64,000 nt of DNA, taken from positions 28,204 through 92,203 of the forward strand of contig JANTQF010000129.1 of NCBI GenBank assembly GCA_032988165.1. Direction: 5' to 3'. This document shows positions 24,169 through 36,433 of the stretch, piece after piece. The position numbers and the translations under genes were made by a program. Source of the stretch: Emmonsiellopsis sp. PD_33 (taxonomy: Eukaryota > Ascomycota > Eurotiomycetes > Onygenales > Ajellomycetaceae). Position 1 is the first letter of the stretch. Every line of letters starts with the position of its first letter. Below the pieces are notes generated by a model. That model did not search any database. It was not told where the DNA came from and saw only the letters and a program-made list of their open reading frames with translations.

Positions 24169-24275
24169 AGGGTGTGATATTAACACCCACTACCCAGCTA
24201 TTAACACCCAAAAAAAAATGACTAATCAGAAAAAAAAATAACCAGTATATAGTTTTACATACAAAAATACTATCA
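24169..24275 (+). repeat. Left terminal inverted repeat of the MULE
   Basis: About 105 bp. The first 58 bases match the reverse complement of the right end exactly; beyond that there are scattered, mostly transition, differences and a one-base gap. It contains the 11-mer ATTAACACCCA twice as direct repeats (24178-24188 and 24200-24210), a plausible transposase-binding arrangement. Confidence 0.88.
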
Positions 24276-24529
24276 TATCAATGTAGATTAATGTGTTAAC
24301 CCTGCACACTGATTTTCCATCTAACCATTCAATCATCTAACCTCTTAATCTCCCTCACCACCTCCCTCACTGCATTACTCACTGTTACTTACCTCTTACC
24401 CCTCTAAATATTTTTATCATTCAAATTTCTATCTTAATTACTACCCTCTCTATTATCTCTACAACTCTCTCTATTACTATTATATTTAAAATATCAGTTC
24501 TACCACTATTCATCACCTCTGAGAGCTAG

Positions 24530-26900
24530 TTTTCAGATATAGAACAGCTATCCCAGTTTGATATAGTTACTTTCATTGAGGATGAAGGTATTTTTGAGAT
24601 GTAACACTCACAATTGAGTCAGTCACAGCTGCAAAATGCAGAGGAATTAGCAGAGTAACTAATAGAGTAGATAGAGTAGGTTAAGAGCTAGTTTTTCATT
24701 CAGAATGATGAGTACAAGGAAGATATTAATGAAAATATTAGAGATTCTATGGATTTCAATAAATCTAAGTTAAATGATAATTTTGAACCTTTAATATTAG
24801 AGTCTGTACTCACAGGAGATTACAGTGAAATTTCTTACTAGCTTTCTAAATTAATTGATCATACAGTTTAAATAATAAATAAAAAACTAGTCTAATATTT
24901 CAATCTTAACTATAGATATTCTAGTTACACTATCATTAACTTCTATATAGATCTCAAGAATAATCATTATACACTTAAATATAATTACTTAGAAACATTT
25001 AGAAACACTCAAAATATTACAGATGAAAACTATAAGTATATATATATTTCTATCTAATAAGTTAACTGTCTATTCTGCCTGTGCATAAAAAAGGGCCCTA
25101 CTAAGTAAATTATAATAATTATAGTTCAAACTTATAATTATCTACTATTAGAGTAAAGCCAGGCCTACTCCATGCACCATTTAAGAGCTCTAAGTGAGAA
25201 TATAAGGTCTTGAATTTATAACCTTATTAAAGCTGCTATTCCCCCTTAAATGATCTATACAATTCTATATAGAGAGTTTAATCAGATTCTATTAATAGAT
25301 CAGAATCTATATAATATCACTGAAGTACTCACATGAAGAGAATTGAAGGGTTAAACTCCTATATAAGCTCTAATTAATGAGCTGACATTCAATTCTGACA
25401 ATTAAATAATTATTACAGACTTTAAAAAGAATGAAGATAATCATATAACTCATCTCATAATATTTTATAAGCTCTCAATTAAATTTCTTTATAATAATCC
25501 TAATCTTTTACTTCTGAATTTCACATATAAGATAAATTAATATTACCTGCTGTTGCTTAGTATAATCTTCATTATGAAGCTACATATAACAATTAATTTA
25601 AGCTTTATATTTATAAATGGAAAGAAAGAGATTGATTATTCATAAATATTCTAATAGAAGAGATCTTTATTTACATCTCACTTAATTATTTATTATAATA
25701 ATAATTAGCTTAATTAGATTAGTAGATTTCTTAATTAAGTTAAATGTTAATAAAAAATTTAGATCTATAGATCTATATGCTAATATCTACTTTATAGCTA
25801 AGCCTGCAAGTAAATTGTAATAATATTTAATACTCATAATATCTCTTATCTGAAAGTTATAGTTACTGACTGAGAACTAGCCTTGATGAATGCACTTAAT
25901 AATATTTTTTATATTAGCTATTATCTTCTCTGTAGGTAGCATATTAATTATAATGTTATCAGCCATGTAAAGAAGTATTTTATTATCACTAATACTAATA
26001 TTAAAGATCTTAATTATAAGAGAGAATATAGTAAGAAATGCTATAATTTCTTCATAAAGGAATAGCAAGTACTTCTCTTATCTTCTACAAAAGAATAGTT
26101 TTGCTAGTGCTGTATTACATTTAGAGTAAATCAACCTGAAAATCTAGTAGATTACTATGAGAACATCTGATTGAAAAATTATGCTTACAAGATTATATAT
26201 TACTATACTAATACTATTTCTCTGAGTCATCTTGGTTATTATATTTCCTCACATATAGAGAGATCTTACTGAGTATTAAAATAATATATAATTACTTTCA
26301 TGGGAGATCTATAAGTTACTATTTATTAAATTCATTAATTTTAGAATAATCAGCATTCTACCTATTAAAATAAGCTAATAATTACTAAGATTAAGACTCC
26401 TATAATTATCAGCACATTTTTATTTAGTAACTTAATTGGCAAGGTCTCATCCTTCACACTGCAGATTCTTTACAGGTAGATGATTGAGATAAAAAAATTA
26501 CAAAATTATAGAAAGTAATATCAATCTAAATGTCTTAATTATATTTATATAGGGCTTTCTTGCAAGTATTATATCTATTAGCACCTGAATGACTATCTAG
26601 TAATTAAATTGAATACTATTCATTCTTACTGACTTTACAATTAAGAGGTAGATTACTATCTTTAATATACTAAGCAGAGAAAGATATTATTTCCTCATAA
26701 GATTATCACTAAACCTACTGTATGAGGTGTAGATTTACAGGCCAGAAATAGTAATTATTCTCATGAATATAGATAGGGGTCTATATATAGAGGTTCAACC
26801 ACTATAGAGAGGGTAGAATAGAGGCTTCAAATGTAAAAAATATAGTAAAATTAAAATAGATATTAACTTGTAGTAGCACTAACTGCCACTGAATAGTATA
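24530..26900 (+). pseudogene. RIP-mutated MULE transposase
   Basis: One plus-strand frame, broken by many stops, reads as a MULE (FAR1-like) transposase. Around 25412-25540 it carries TDFKKNEDNHITHL and LLLLNFTYKIN, equivalent to the conserved D-x-T-Y-K-T-N catalytic region with its first Asp changed to Asn. Around 25860-25970 it carries VTD-stop-ELALMNALNNIF and YYLLCR-stop-HIN, matching the TDRELALMNAL and LCRWH signatures with stops where Arg (CGA to TGA) and Trp (TGG to TAG) belong. The N-terminal part is weaker. The substitutions are those expected from repeat-induced point mutation. The gene is non-functional. Confidence 0.85.
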
Positions 26901-26955
26901 TAGCTTACAATATTGCTGGTACAGATTGTATTATTAGTAGTAATACTACTATAGT

Positions 26956-26960
26956 GCCTC
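26956..26960. repeat. 5-bp target duplication (GCCTC), left side of the LTR element
   Basis: GCCTC immediately precedes the left LTR and is repeated at 36063-36067 immediately after the right LTR. A 5-bp duplication is the normal footprint of Ty3/Gypsy integrase. Confidence 0.9.
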
Positions 26961-27120
26961 TGTAATAAGAACACAGTGTGTAATAAGATTCATAGAAAAA
27001 GGCTTGATTCTCTAAGTCTCTGAGAGCTCCATGATGTAGGTATCATCAGTTAGGCTGACTAATCTAAGCTAAGGAGTATGGGCAGGAAGACATAAGGACA
27101 TGCAGAGCTTCTATGTAGCA
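26961..27120 (-). repeat. Left LTR (3' LTR of the minus-strand element), 160 bp
   Basis: 160 bp; in element orientation it begins TGCTACATAG and ends CTTATTACA, giving TG..CA termini. It aligns without gaps to 35903-36062. I count 16 differences, all transitions. Confidence 0.92.
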
Positions 27121-27389
27121 GGCATCAGAGTTTTAGCAAAAGTTCACATCCTTACTGATCTATTAATAATAAAATAAAACTAACTGAGCATCATCTGCTA
27201 CATCTTTACAGACAGAGGGAAAACTAACTAATCATCACAGTCATCACAGCATCTTCAAGTGGAGATATCTCTTTGTCAAGGCAGAAAGAAACAACAGGTA
27301 GCATCTTCAAGTGGAGGTATCTCTTCAAGGCAAAAAGAAGTAAGAAAGAAATAACAAAGATAAAGAAAATAAGGTTCTGATATGAGCAT

Positions 27390-28415
27390 TCCATTCTATT
27401 CTTCTAGGAGCTTATAGGGGCTTTCAATGACTGTTATCTCAGGATGCTCAATCTACCAAGATTACAGCTTCTTGGCTCATTTATTGACAATATCATCATC
27501 TAGGTGCTGTATTGCATTCTCAACATCCTCTGCAGTTATTTCTAGAGGAAAAATGACCTGGTTTCCACAATGCCATTCATTCTGTAATAGGTGGCTTTCC
27601 CACAGACAAGTCTCATTTTGCCAACAAGATAGCACCTTGAAGTGCTCCACTTTGGCATAGTTCTTGTCATGCAGATATGCAGCTCACATAGTATTTACTT
27701 CTCATATTATATTCATCACTTCTTTATAATTATCATCTAAGTAGATAAACTTCTTCTGAATGTGCCAGCCCAATAAATCATAGTATTCCTACTCTAGTAT
27801 GAGTGTCTTGAGACACAGAAAAACAAATTCATTCACATTATAGGTCTTAGTGACATCACAGATTTTAGGGTCTACTACTCACTTCAGCAGAGTGCTATTA
27901 ATAGTCATGCTAATGCAGGTCTTCTGAGCTCAGAGTTCAACATAGGTGGGTAGGCAGTTCAGAGCTGGTCCTTGGAAGTCCCAGCCCTTCTCTAGGTTGA
28001 TGCAGATTTTAAGGGAGGAAAATTAGAGAGTATTTCCTGATTCAAAAATAATAGGGGCCTTGATCTCTTTAGCTCTGTTCTGGCAGTAATATTATTCTAC
28101 TTTAAATAAGATATTATAATTCTCAAGTGAATCTATTATAGCTTTTCCAAGGCAATCCTCATTCAGCTTCTTATGTGCTAATTTGATCAATAAGGATAAG
28201 CTGATCATGGTGAGAATCTTATTTACTATAATATCTTTAGAGATGAGGATATCAGCAATGGCTTTTACTTCTTACAGAGGAATTCCTTCATCTTTATATA
28301 TTCTGTTAAGAATTAGCTTGAATCAAAAGTCATTTAGATCTTCATCATTATTTTATTTTATGAGTATCCCATTCTGATTACTATCATCAGCACTTTCATC
28401 TTCCTGTTTATTTTC
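27390..28415 (-). pseudogene. Additional ORF between integrase/chromodomain and 3' LTR, function unknown
   Basis: A single minus-strand frame of about 340 codons is readable through roughly 14 stops (TAA, TAG, TGA). It contains ordered segments such as GWDFQGPALNCLPTYVEL, GWHIQKKFIYLDDNYKEV and HCGNQVIFPLEITAEDVENA. Further coding-like sequence continues upstream to about 28940 (VFLYLWLPHYITVENR). It lies where env genes sit in retroviruses, but I see no signal peptide or membrane anchor and recognise no family. The mutation pattern equals that of pol, so it belonged to the element when it was silenced. Confidence 0.7.
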
Positions 28416-29329
28416 ACCTTCAGGATTATCTCTCAGCAGGTCTTCCATATTCTTATCATTATCTATAAATAGATTACCTTAATCTTTCTGCTTGCATGGG
28501 GACTAGCATCTCTACAAGAATTTAAGTGTCAGCTATTAGGTTGTAGCCTTAAGGCAGTTAGCTAGAGTTTATAGGTCACTATTCTTACATCCTCTACATC
28601 TTCCTCACTGTCCTCAAGTCATATCATCACAGGTGTGTTGCATGTACAGAATGTTATAATTAGAACAGATAGCTTCAATGATCATTCTGATGCAGAAAAA
28701 GCAATACTCTTACTAAATATTTTACAGTAGTTATATTAGTCTTTTACCTATAATTCTGAATTCTGCTGATAATACATTGCATCTATAATTTATTTCTTAT
28801 CTATTTTCTACTGTAATATAGTGTGGTAGTCATAGGTACAGGAAGACCTAGTATGCTATCTATTATAACTATAAAATCTGGTAGATTTATTCCTATTCAT
28901 CCTCATCTATGATGTCAGGGGTCTGATTACTATATGATTCTTATATGTGTGGAGATAATTTACTTATATCTGAAAGCTAGTAATTATAGGTAGCTGACCA
29001 AAAGAACTCATCCATCATCTGTAGCATGGAAGTGCTATGACTTGTATGTTAGTATAGGTAATAAGGGTTAATCTAAAAGTTTTATATGTCTATTTTGTAC
29101 AATGTGTTGTTATGATAAATAAAGGGGTAAACATCACATGTTCATGGTGAATCTATCACTATGATGATGTTATTAGTATCCAGGGTGATAGTATATGAGT
29201 AAGTCTAGTAGTATATCTCTATCTCTTATAGCTTTAGACAGTTAATGCTATGGAGAATTCATACTTTATGTTATATATACTCATAATAAAAATAAGGTTG
29301 CTTTGTCACTTAGTTCTTTAGTTGCCTCT

Positions 29330-32300
29330 TAAAGGCTCTAGGCTGACAGGTCTTCTCAAATTACTCAATTAATTTCTTTAATCCTTTAGCTTTTATCTTA
29401 TTCACCCATTGATCATCCTTCAGCCTATAGCTCTTCTATCATAGTAGGTACTAAGTTCTGTCACATAATATCCTCTTTGCTATTATCTTTTCAACTTCAT
29501 ATGTAGGATTTTTGCCAGTTACTGCCAGTTTGACTGGTAGGGGTTCTAGGTGTTAACATTTATAGGGGTCTCTTTGCTGAGGGAGAGGTTCAAGCATCAC
29601 TATACTTATAATTGGATGAATCTTCATCATGTGTGATAGTTCCAGCTTATATGCAAGCAATTCTATTCACTCAAGTATCCTGAATGATCTGGCAAATTGA
29701 TTATTATATTTACATAAGATCTTTACAGCTGGTATTTCATATCTCTTATGTAAGCAAAGAAGTACTTTATCCCCTATCTGGAAGCTCCATGATGTATGCT
29801 TCCAGTCATAATAGTTCTTAACTATTATGGCTGCCTCATTAAGTGCTAGAATTATGTCTCATCAGATATGGAAGCATAGCACTGTAGGTATTATCATTAA
29901 TGTTAAGATAAGCAAGTTAATAGTGGTTTTATATATAACCTTATAAGCTGAGTGTTCCATTGATGTGGATTTAGCTGTGTTGAGATGAAAGACAATAGTT
30001 AGTAGTATTTATAGTTAGTTATGTGGGTTTCCCATCACTATGATAGCATATCATAGAGTAATTTATATAGTTTGATTTATCCTCTCACTCTACTCATCTA
30101 TTTGTGGGTGGTACACAGTGAAATAGAGGAGCTCAATCTTGAGATGCTTGAAGAGATTTCATTATAAATCACTGAGAAACTTGGGGTTCCTGTCTGAAAT
30201 AATCTTACATGGGATTTTCCAGTCAGCCAGCAGTAGATAGTTAAGTAGGGCTTTTGCCCAATCCTCTGCATTAAAGTCAGATTGCTCAGGGATGATTATA
30301 ATCCATTTAGAGAACTTACACATAATAGATATTACTAAATCACATTTGCCATCTAGCAATGCAAGTATAAAGTTAATGATTATCATGTTGTGTGGTATAT
30401 CTACAGTTTGTATGAGTTAATACTATTCATAAGGCTTGTACTGTAGCATCTAATTAACTTGATAGTTAGAGTAGTGCTTAATATATTTCTATAGCTTCAT
30501 CATACAGTGATGTATTATCATATCTTGTAGATTTCCTAAGGTTCAATTGAATCCTAAGTGGTTGGAGGTGTAGGCCAGGCTGAAGATTTCTTTATGTAGA
30601 GCTTTTAGGATTATCAGGCACTTTATCTTATTACATGTGTGATATAGGATGCTGTTAGTTAGCTTATATAGGAGTTTGAATGGCTCTTTAGCCACATTAT
30701 TTCTTTTAAGAATCTTCATAATATGGGACAGCTTGACATCTTTAGAATATCCATCCTTAAGGCATTTTCAGAAATCATTGGACATTTCAACTAGGGTCTC
30801 TATATAGTTACTATCAGTGGTGACATTATCATCTCCTCTTATATAGATAAGATATGTATTTTATATTTCCTTCAGTAGCTTATTTGCATTCATTGTTATC
30901 TTATTCCTGCTGAGCAGGTAGAACAGTGCATCTAGTACAAGATGTAATTGCCCAGGTTTATATATCACTTTGATGTGAAACTATTATAGGTACATACCTG
31001 CCTGGACTAACTATAGATTCTGATGGTCTATTACTGTCATCCTCAGATGTATAGCTTTAAGTATTCCTAGTATCAGTTCATAATTAGTGTAGATGATAGT
31101 ATGCTTCATTAAGGCTTCCATCAGATGCTATATCTTACAGACTGCTTATATTAAGCAGGTAATCTCAAGCTTAGTAGGTCAGTAATGGTTCTTAGTAAGA
31201 GTAAGGATCTTACTGAGAAATAGAATTGATTCAACTAGTCTCTATGATGAAGATATCATATAGTCTACCATCTTTAATATTAGTTAGCTATTTTTAATAT
31301 GGAATATTATAACATTAAATCCTCACTCAACTGATGCATCTACATCAATGAATAATACCCACTAGTTGTTAGTATGTACTAGAAAGGGTTAGGTGCAGAA
31401 AATCTCCTATATTGCCTTAAAAGCTGTGTATTTTACAATTATTCCATCTATCTTTATTACTACAATGTAGGCCATGCACTTGGTGCTTATTATCAGTTCA
31501 GTTTTGAGTAATTTCATCTTTCATTTCTGAAGTGGGTCTGCAATGTGGGTATATCATAGAACATACTGGCATAGCCAGCTGATTAATTCTAGATATTTCT
31601 CAAGATACACTAGCTTGATAGGGAACTCTATTTCAGTAAGCACCTTGAGTTTCTCTTTATCAATAGATAAACCTAGGCCTGATATGTGCTAGCCTAAGAG
31701 GCATACAGATAGAAATCCAATATAGGTCTTCTTTGGGTTAAGTACTATTCCTAGGTCTCACAGTCACTAAAAGAGTTTATATAGATAGACAACATGATGT
31801 CTCTATGTCTGTAAATGCATCATTAGGTTATCAATATAAACTCATATGAATTCTTTAAGGTCTGCAAGATACCTATTAATCTATCATTAAATGTATAGTA
31901 TCAAGTTGATGTATTTTATTATCACAACATTAAAGATCTTCTGTTCACAATGTGTAATAACTGCCATTTTGGTCCTATCATCTGAGTGAAAACACTAGTG
32001 GTAGAAAAAACTCATTATATCTCCTATTATAATATATTATGCCCCTTTCAGTTCATGTAAAATATCTGTTTGTAGCAGGGCTGGATACACATCAGATTCT
32101 ATAGTTTTATTAAGTGTTTAAAGGTCCACTACAACTCATCCCTTTCTCATGGGCTTTCCTTCATAATATATTATCCATCAAACTATAAATACTGGGTACA
32201 CTGAGTGGGTATGCATTCTTGCCCAGCTCATTCTTTCCTGTGCATGTAGTTTATTAAATGTGTTATCTATACATTTATGGTCCTCTGGACCTACTAGGTA

Positions 32301-33500
32301 TATTTTTGCTGTTTTAGATAGGGTAGCTCCTTATTTGAGTGGTACTCTCATCCATTCCTCCTGTGAAATGTCAGTGAATCCTTCATGATCAGTAAAAATA
32401 TCACTATATTTCTTGATGAGATCTGTAAAGATTCCTTTTATTTCATTGTCCTTATAATATATGGTCACCCTATTATCCAGTGTGGTCTCATTTGTGCCAT
32501 TCTATATGACCTTTATCTGCTGATGGTTGTGAGTTAGGTTCTCTATAGCTACTAATATTATCACTTTATCTGTCACATGAAACCCATCTATAAACTCTAT
32601 CTCTTGTAGGGTTTCTAACTTTAAATGATGTGAGATGCAGACTGGCTTCTTACTGTTATTTCTTACTTGAATAAATAGTAACATGTGATCCATGGTGTGC
32701 ATGTAAAATATGAGCTGCAGGTTAGATGATTCAAATAGATAGTCTCTATTCTCTAGAAGCTCTATCTTTCCTCAGGTGCAAATAGGAATCCTCACTTCTA
32801 CCCTAGGTGACACTGTAACACTAGTAGTAGTATATAGAAGCTGATTTACCTGATAGTTCAACTTTGAGGTTAAGGTGAGATTAACAGCTGCATTGTAACA
32901 TTGTGTCAGTTAGATCTTTCAGCTCAGGAAATCCAGAATCAGGCCCTCTGATCTGAGGTTATCTACCCCTATGAGTAGCTTCACTTGCAGGTTATTGATA
33001 ATGTGAGCTTTAATGAAAAGTCAGGCAATCATGGGCTTTCTAGATGATAGTATTACTAGTATATGAAGTAGGATTATTATAATCTTCAATGAAACTAATT
33101 CTTTACTAATGCCTCATACTGTCATAGATTTAAATTGAATTATCTTAACTTCTGGATCTTGCTACTTAAGTCAGTCACAGTTAATGAGTATTATAATGTA
33201 TTCACTATTCAAACATACATCATCTATCATGTCAGACTTCATAATAAACACCTTCACTGTGATATAATGCTAAAACTGAAAAGTTATTTTATCTGAAGTG
33301 TATGCCTGTAGCCTTCTGAATGAAATTACTGGTAGTAAGATATTAATATGTTAAGTAGCTGATCTATTCTTATCTGTATGATACTCCATAATGTAGTTAT
33401 ATAATTAATTGTTGGATGTGAAGGTTACATTACAGTTCAGACAGTCAAAAGTGTCATACTCATCATTAAAGGCTAAGTAGTTATTAGCCTCTTCATGGGG
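29330..33500 (-). pseudogene. RIP-mutated pol: protease, RT, RNase H, integrase, chromodomain
   Basis: Read on the minus strand. Protease-like VCLNS (from a D-S/T-G site) lies near 33.2 kb. The reverse transcriptase spans about 32.35-31.5 kb, with YIDNLM at about 31.83 kb in place of YIDD and HISGLGLSIDKEKL after it. RNase H FIDVDAS lies near 31.34 kb. The integrase core lies at 30386-30162 (SIMCKFSKWIIIIPEQSD, WKIPCKIISDRNPKFLSDL). The chromodomain lies at about 29.51-29.35 kb (YEVEKIIAKRIL..QYLL..KSYRL..LIEQFE). Stops and the Asp-to-Asn change in YIDD are transitions. Domain order RT-RH-INT-chromodomain is that of Ty3/Gypsy chromoviruses. Confidence 0.9.
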
Positions 33501-35045
33501 ATTGTTCTCCTGCTGATCTGCATTATTTTAGTCATTTTATCAGTTATCTTCCTATTAATTGTCAGCCCAGTTTACCTGTATATCATGCCTTTGATAGCTG
33601 ATATTTCCATAGTTGTTCTGTCATTAGAAGTTGTTGTTATCCTGATGTTGGTAATTATTATTATAATTATTATTCTGATAATTCTAATAGCATTGATTAT
33701 TCTGATTACAGTAGCTATTAGAGTGTTAATTATTGTTTTAGTAGTTCTAGTTATTAAGTCTGACTTCATCCTGAGGTTTCTTGTTCTGATTAGGCCTATT
33801 ATTCTAATAGTCATTATAAGTATATTATTTCTATGAGTCATAGCTGTTCCTTCCATTCTGGAAGTTCCATGGTTGATAGGCATCTTTAACAGGTTAGTTA
33901 TACTCATAATAGTTGTTTTAGTAGTACTTATCCTCCCAGTTACATTGCTTCTTAACTAAGAGAGTAATAAACTTTTCCACAGTTATTCCAGGGTCAGATT
34001 CATCCACCATAAGGCATAGAGGCAGGTCAAGGTACTTCCACAGGTGTAGAACTAATACATTCTTATTATCACTATAGTTATAGTATTTAGCTGTGTGGAT
34101 CAGCTCAGCTATAAATATTATAACACTACAGCCATTCTGGGCATCCTATACTGTGTAGTATATCTTGTTAAACTTATCAAGAGACTTACTGGGTGCCATT
34201 CTAAATCATATCTCTAGAGCTTTGCAGATTTACATTACACTATCTGAATGATTCAGAAAGCTGTATCTGGTTACATCTGATACTTCTGAAATCTACTATA
34301 TATTAGCTACACTATAGAAATAGATTGATAAGTCCTATTTGATAACTATCACATTCCTTGATTATACTGCCACTTTGATATAGACAGTAAAGAAGAAGAC
34401 ATCTCAGTAGTAAATCCTATAATCTTTATTCTAAATGTCATTGAATCTAGTAGTATCTAGCCAGAAGATCCCAATGTCTGTCACCTTCTATGAGGCATTG
34501 AATATATATGGAGCATATTAGCTTCCTTAATCATCTTAGATCTAATGACTGGGTGCCAGGCTGGCACTGTATCTGCAGGCTGATTCTTCCAGACCTTCAT
34601 TATCTTAACTGAGAAGGGGTTAGTAGTTACTCTCATTAGGTATTTACTGGTATGGCATGCTAACTTCTAACTTAGTGAGAGTCTTATAAAGCTACTTTCA
34701 AACTAGTTGAGTAATGATGTGTATCTATTCAGTAAATAAACTATCATCATTTATCAGTGCAGCTGGGGTGGCAGCACTATCAGTAGTAAGTATATTGATG
34801 TTATTGTTGATTATTCTACTTGATGACTTAATTAATCTAACTAGATATTTTCTTGATGGGTGTACTAGATCAGGATTGTCAGCCTAGTAAATGTAAGTAT
34901 TTTGCTGAGACAATTAATCATTCTGCCCAAATAGATAATTTTAGAGTTGATTGGTTGCTAATGATGTAATAGAGAATAAACTCTAACATTATAGAACTTT
35001 CATTAGTTGAGTATCATTATTAGCATCTTAAACAGCAAATCTCAC
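33500..35045 (-). pseudogene. RIP-mutated gag with N/Q/Y-rich tail
   Basis: The minus-strand frame begins near 35043 (MSNVRFAV, DANNDTQLMKVL) and runs to the pol region. Its C-terminal third (about 33.96-33.5 kb) is extremely Asn/Tyr/Gln/Arg-rich. I find no CCHC zinc knuckle. Instead the junction with pol (about 33.45-33.38 kb) reads FDCLNCNVTFTSNN..L..Y..EYH, a C2H2-finger spacing in which the first His has become Tyr (CAC to TAC transition). Stops are numerous and it is non-functional. Confidence 0.7.
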
Positions 35046-35149
35046 ATTTGACATCATAGATGAGAATGAAAAGGAAGATAGGAGAGATACAGAAGAGAGG
35101 GAAAAAAAAGAGCAAGAGACTGAGTTTATTTATTTTAAACTCTAAGTTA

Positions 35150-35880
35150 ACTTTAAGATAGTCATGGATGTCTTAGCATTTTATATCAGAAGTCTAAGTT
35201 ATAAGTTACTCAAACAGGCAATTAGATTTAGCTTCTGAATAGTCTTAAAGTAAGCATCAGAAGAATACAGGATATTCATCACTATATTTATTATAATTTC
35301 TTTTAGATTATTCATTAGGGCTTCTATCTCTAAAGCTATTATCTACTTGTTTATTATTATTTGCTCAGTTAAGAGTAGGATCAAGAGCTATTGTGATGAT
35401 TCAGAGGACTCAGATGAGGGCATAAGGAGTATATACAATCATATAAAAACTAAGTAATTAGGGTTATTCAGTAGTGATTTCACATCATGTATGAATCATT
35501 TGATGTCACTTCAGAAAGATACTTTATTAATTATTTAATCCACTAGATATACTGAAAGTTCTACTGCATCTTGACTCTCTATCTCTATACTAATACTGTA
35601 AGTTCAGGCTTAGCTTGCAAGTAGAGTATTTAACTTTAATAGAGCCTCTAAGTATTCCACAGTAGAGATTATGTACTTGGCTACTTAAAGAACATCTTGA
35701 CTCACTATGTGAATATAAGGACCATCATTAGTCACATATGAGGTTAGATAGTAGGCTAGTTAGATGGTTTTAACTGTAAGACTCACAGACATCCCATAGA
35801 GTCTATTATTGAAGATGAGAAGTAGGTTTCCCAGTAGGAACTCACAGAGGGTTGAATTCATTTCTTCAGATAACCCATTG
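35150..35880 (-). pseudogene. Extra ORF between 5' LTR and gag, function unknown
   Basis: One minus-strand frame starting MNSTLCEFLLGNLLLI just inside the 5' LTR can be followed for about 240 codons to near 35.15 kb through about a dozen stops (for example VTNDGPYIHIVSQDVL, VEYLEALLKLNTLLAS, EALMNNLKEIIINIVMN). It has a helical, leucine/isoleucine-rich character and is distinct from the gag frame that starts near 35043. No family is recognised. It could be an N-terminal gag part separated by a frameshift. Confidence 0.5.
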
Positions 35881-35902
35881 AAACTCAAGACATACTACTA
35901 AT

Positions 35903-36062
35903 TGTAATAAGAACACAGTGCATAATAAGATTCATAGAAAAAGGCTTGATTCTCTAAGTCTCTAGGAGCTCCATGATGTAGATATCATCAGTTGGGCTGA
36001 CTAATCTAAGCTAAGAAGTATGGGTAGAAAGACATGAGAACATACAGAGCTTCCACATAGTA
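35903..36062 (-). repeat. Right LTR (5' LTR of the minus-strand element), 160 bp
   Basis: Gap-free partner of 26961-27120. Its element-sense first base pair has changed (TACTATG.. where the other copy has TGCTACA..), again by transitions, consistent with RIP. Confidence 0.92.
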
Positions 36063-36067
36063 GCCTC
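36063..36067. repeat. 5-bp target duplication (GCCTC), right side of the LTR element
   Basis: GCCTC directly after the right LTR, equal to 26956-26960. Beyond it the interrupted MULE sequence resumes (36068-36433) with no recognisable coding. Confidence 0.9.
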
Positions 36068-36433
36068 TTACTCTTACTGTTATAGATCTGCCTGTCTCTA
36101 TAGTGCCTACAGTGCTTAAGAGTTCAAATTCTGCCTGAAAATAAGCTGCTACACTGATCTTCCCTACCTATATCCCTAGCTGCTGAAATCATACAATTCA
36201 TAAATCCCACTATGATGTTGACTCCCAGGCTATAAACCAGGTGTTTTTTGATATTTTAGGGGGGGAGGCAGATATGGCAGGTGAAATAGAAGACCTCCTG
36301 ATTTTAGGGAGCTATAATATGTAGAGTCAGTTGGTAGTGGTGAGAGACAGTTAAGTGTTAGCAGAGGATATCTATGAAATCTCAGATTAATAATGGGTGG
36401 GTGGAGTTGGGTCATTAATATACTTCTAGGTGC

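Larger units (their letters stand above)
26961..36062 (-). mobile_element. Ty3/Gypsy chromovirus-type LTR retrotransposon, nested in the MULE
   Basis: 9,102 bp with two 160-bp LTRs and a 5-bp target duplication (GCCTC), transcribed on the minus strand. In element order: 5' LTR, an extra frame (35.9-35.15 kb), gag with a low-complexity tail and a C2H2-type finger, protease, reverse transcriptase, RNase H, integrase, chromodomain (about 29.4 kb), a second extra frame (28.9-27.4 kb), and the 3' LTR. All frames are broken by transition-type stops and CpG is absent. At 9.1 kb it is longer than the usual 5-7 kb fungal Gypsy element because of the extra frames. Confidence 0.93.

Noticed and set aside
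33495..33836. Plus-strand frame encoding an Ile/Val/Leu-rich hydrophobic protein
   Set aside because: It is the antisense shadow of the Asn/Tyr/Gln-rich gag tail on the minus strand, in a RIP-mutated region.
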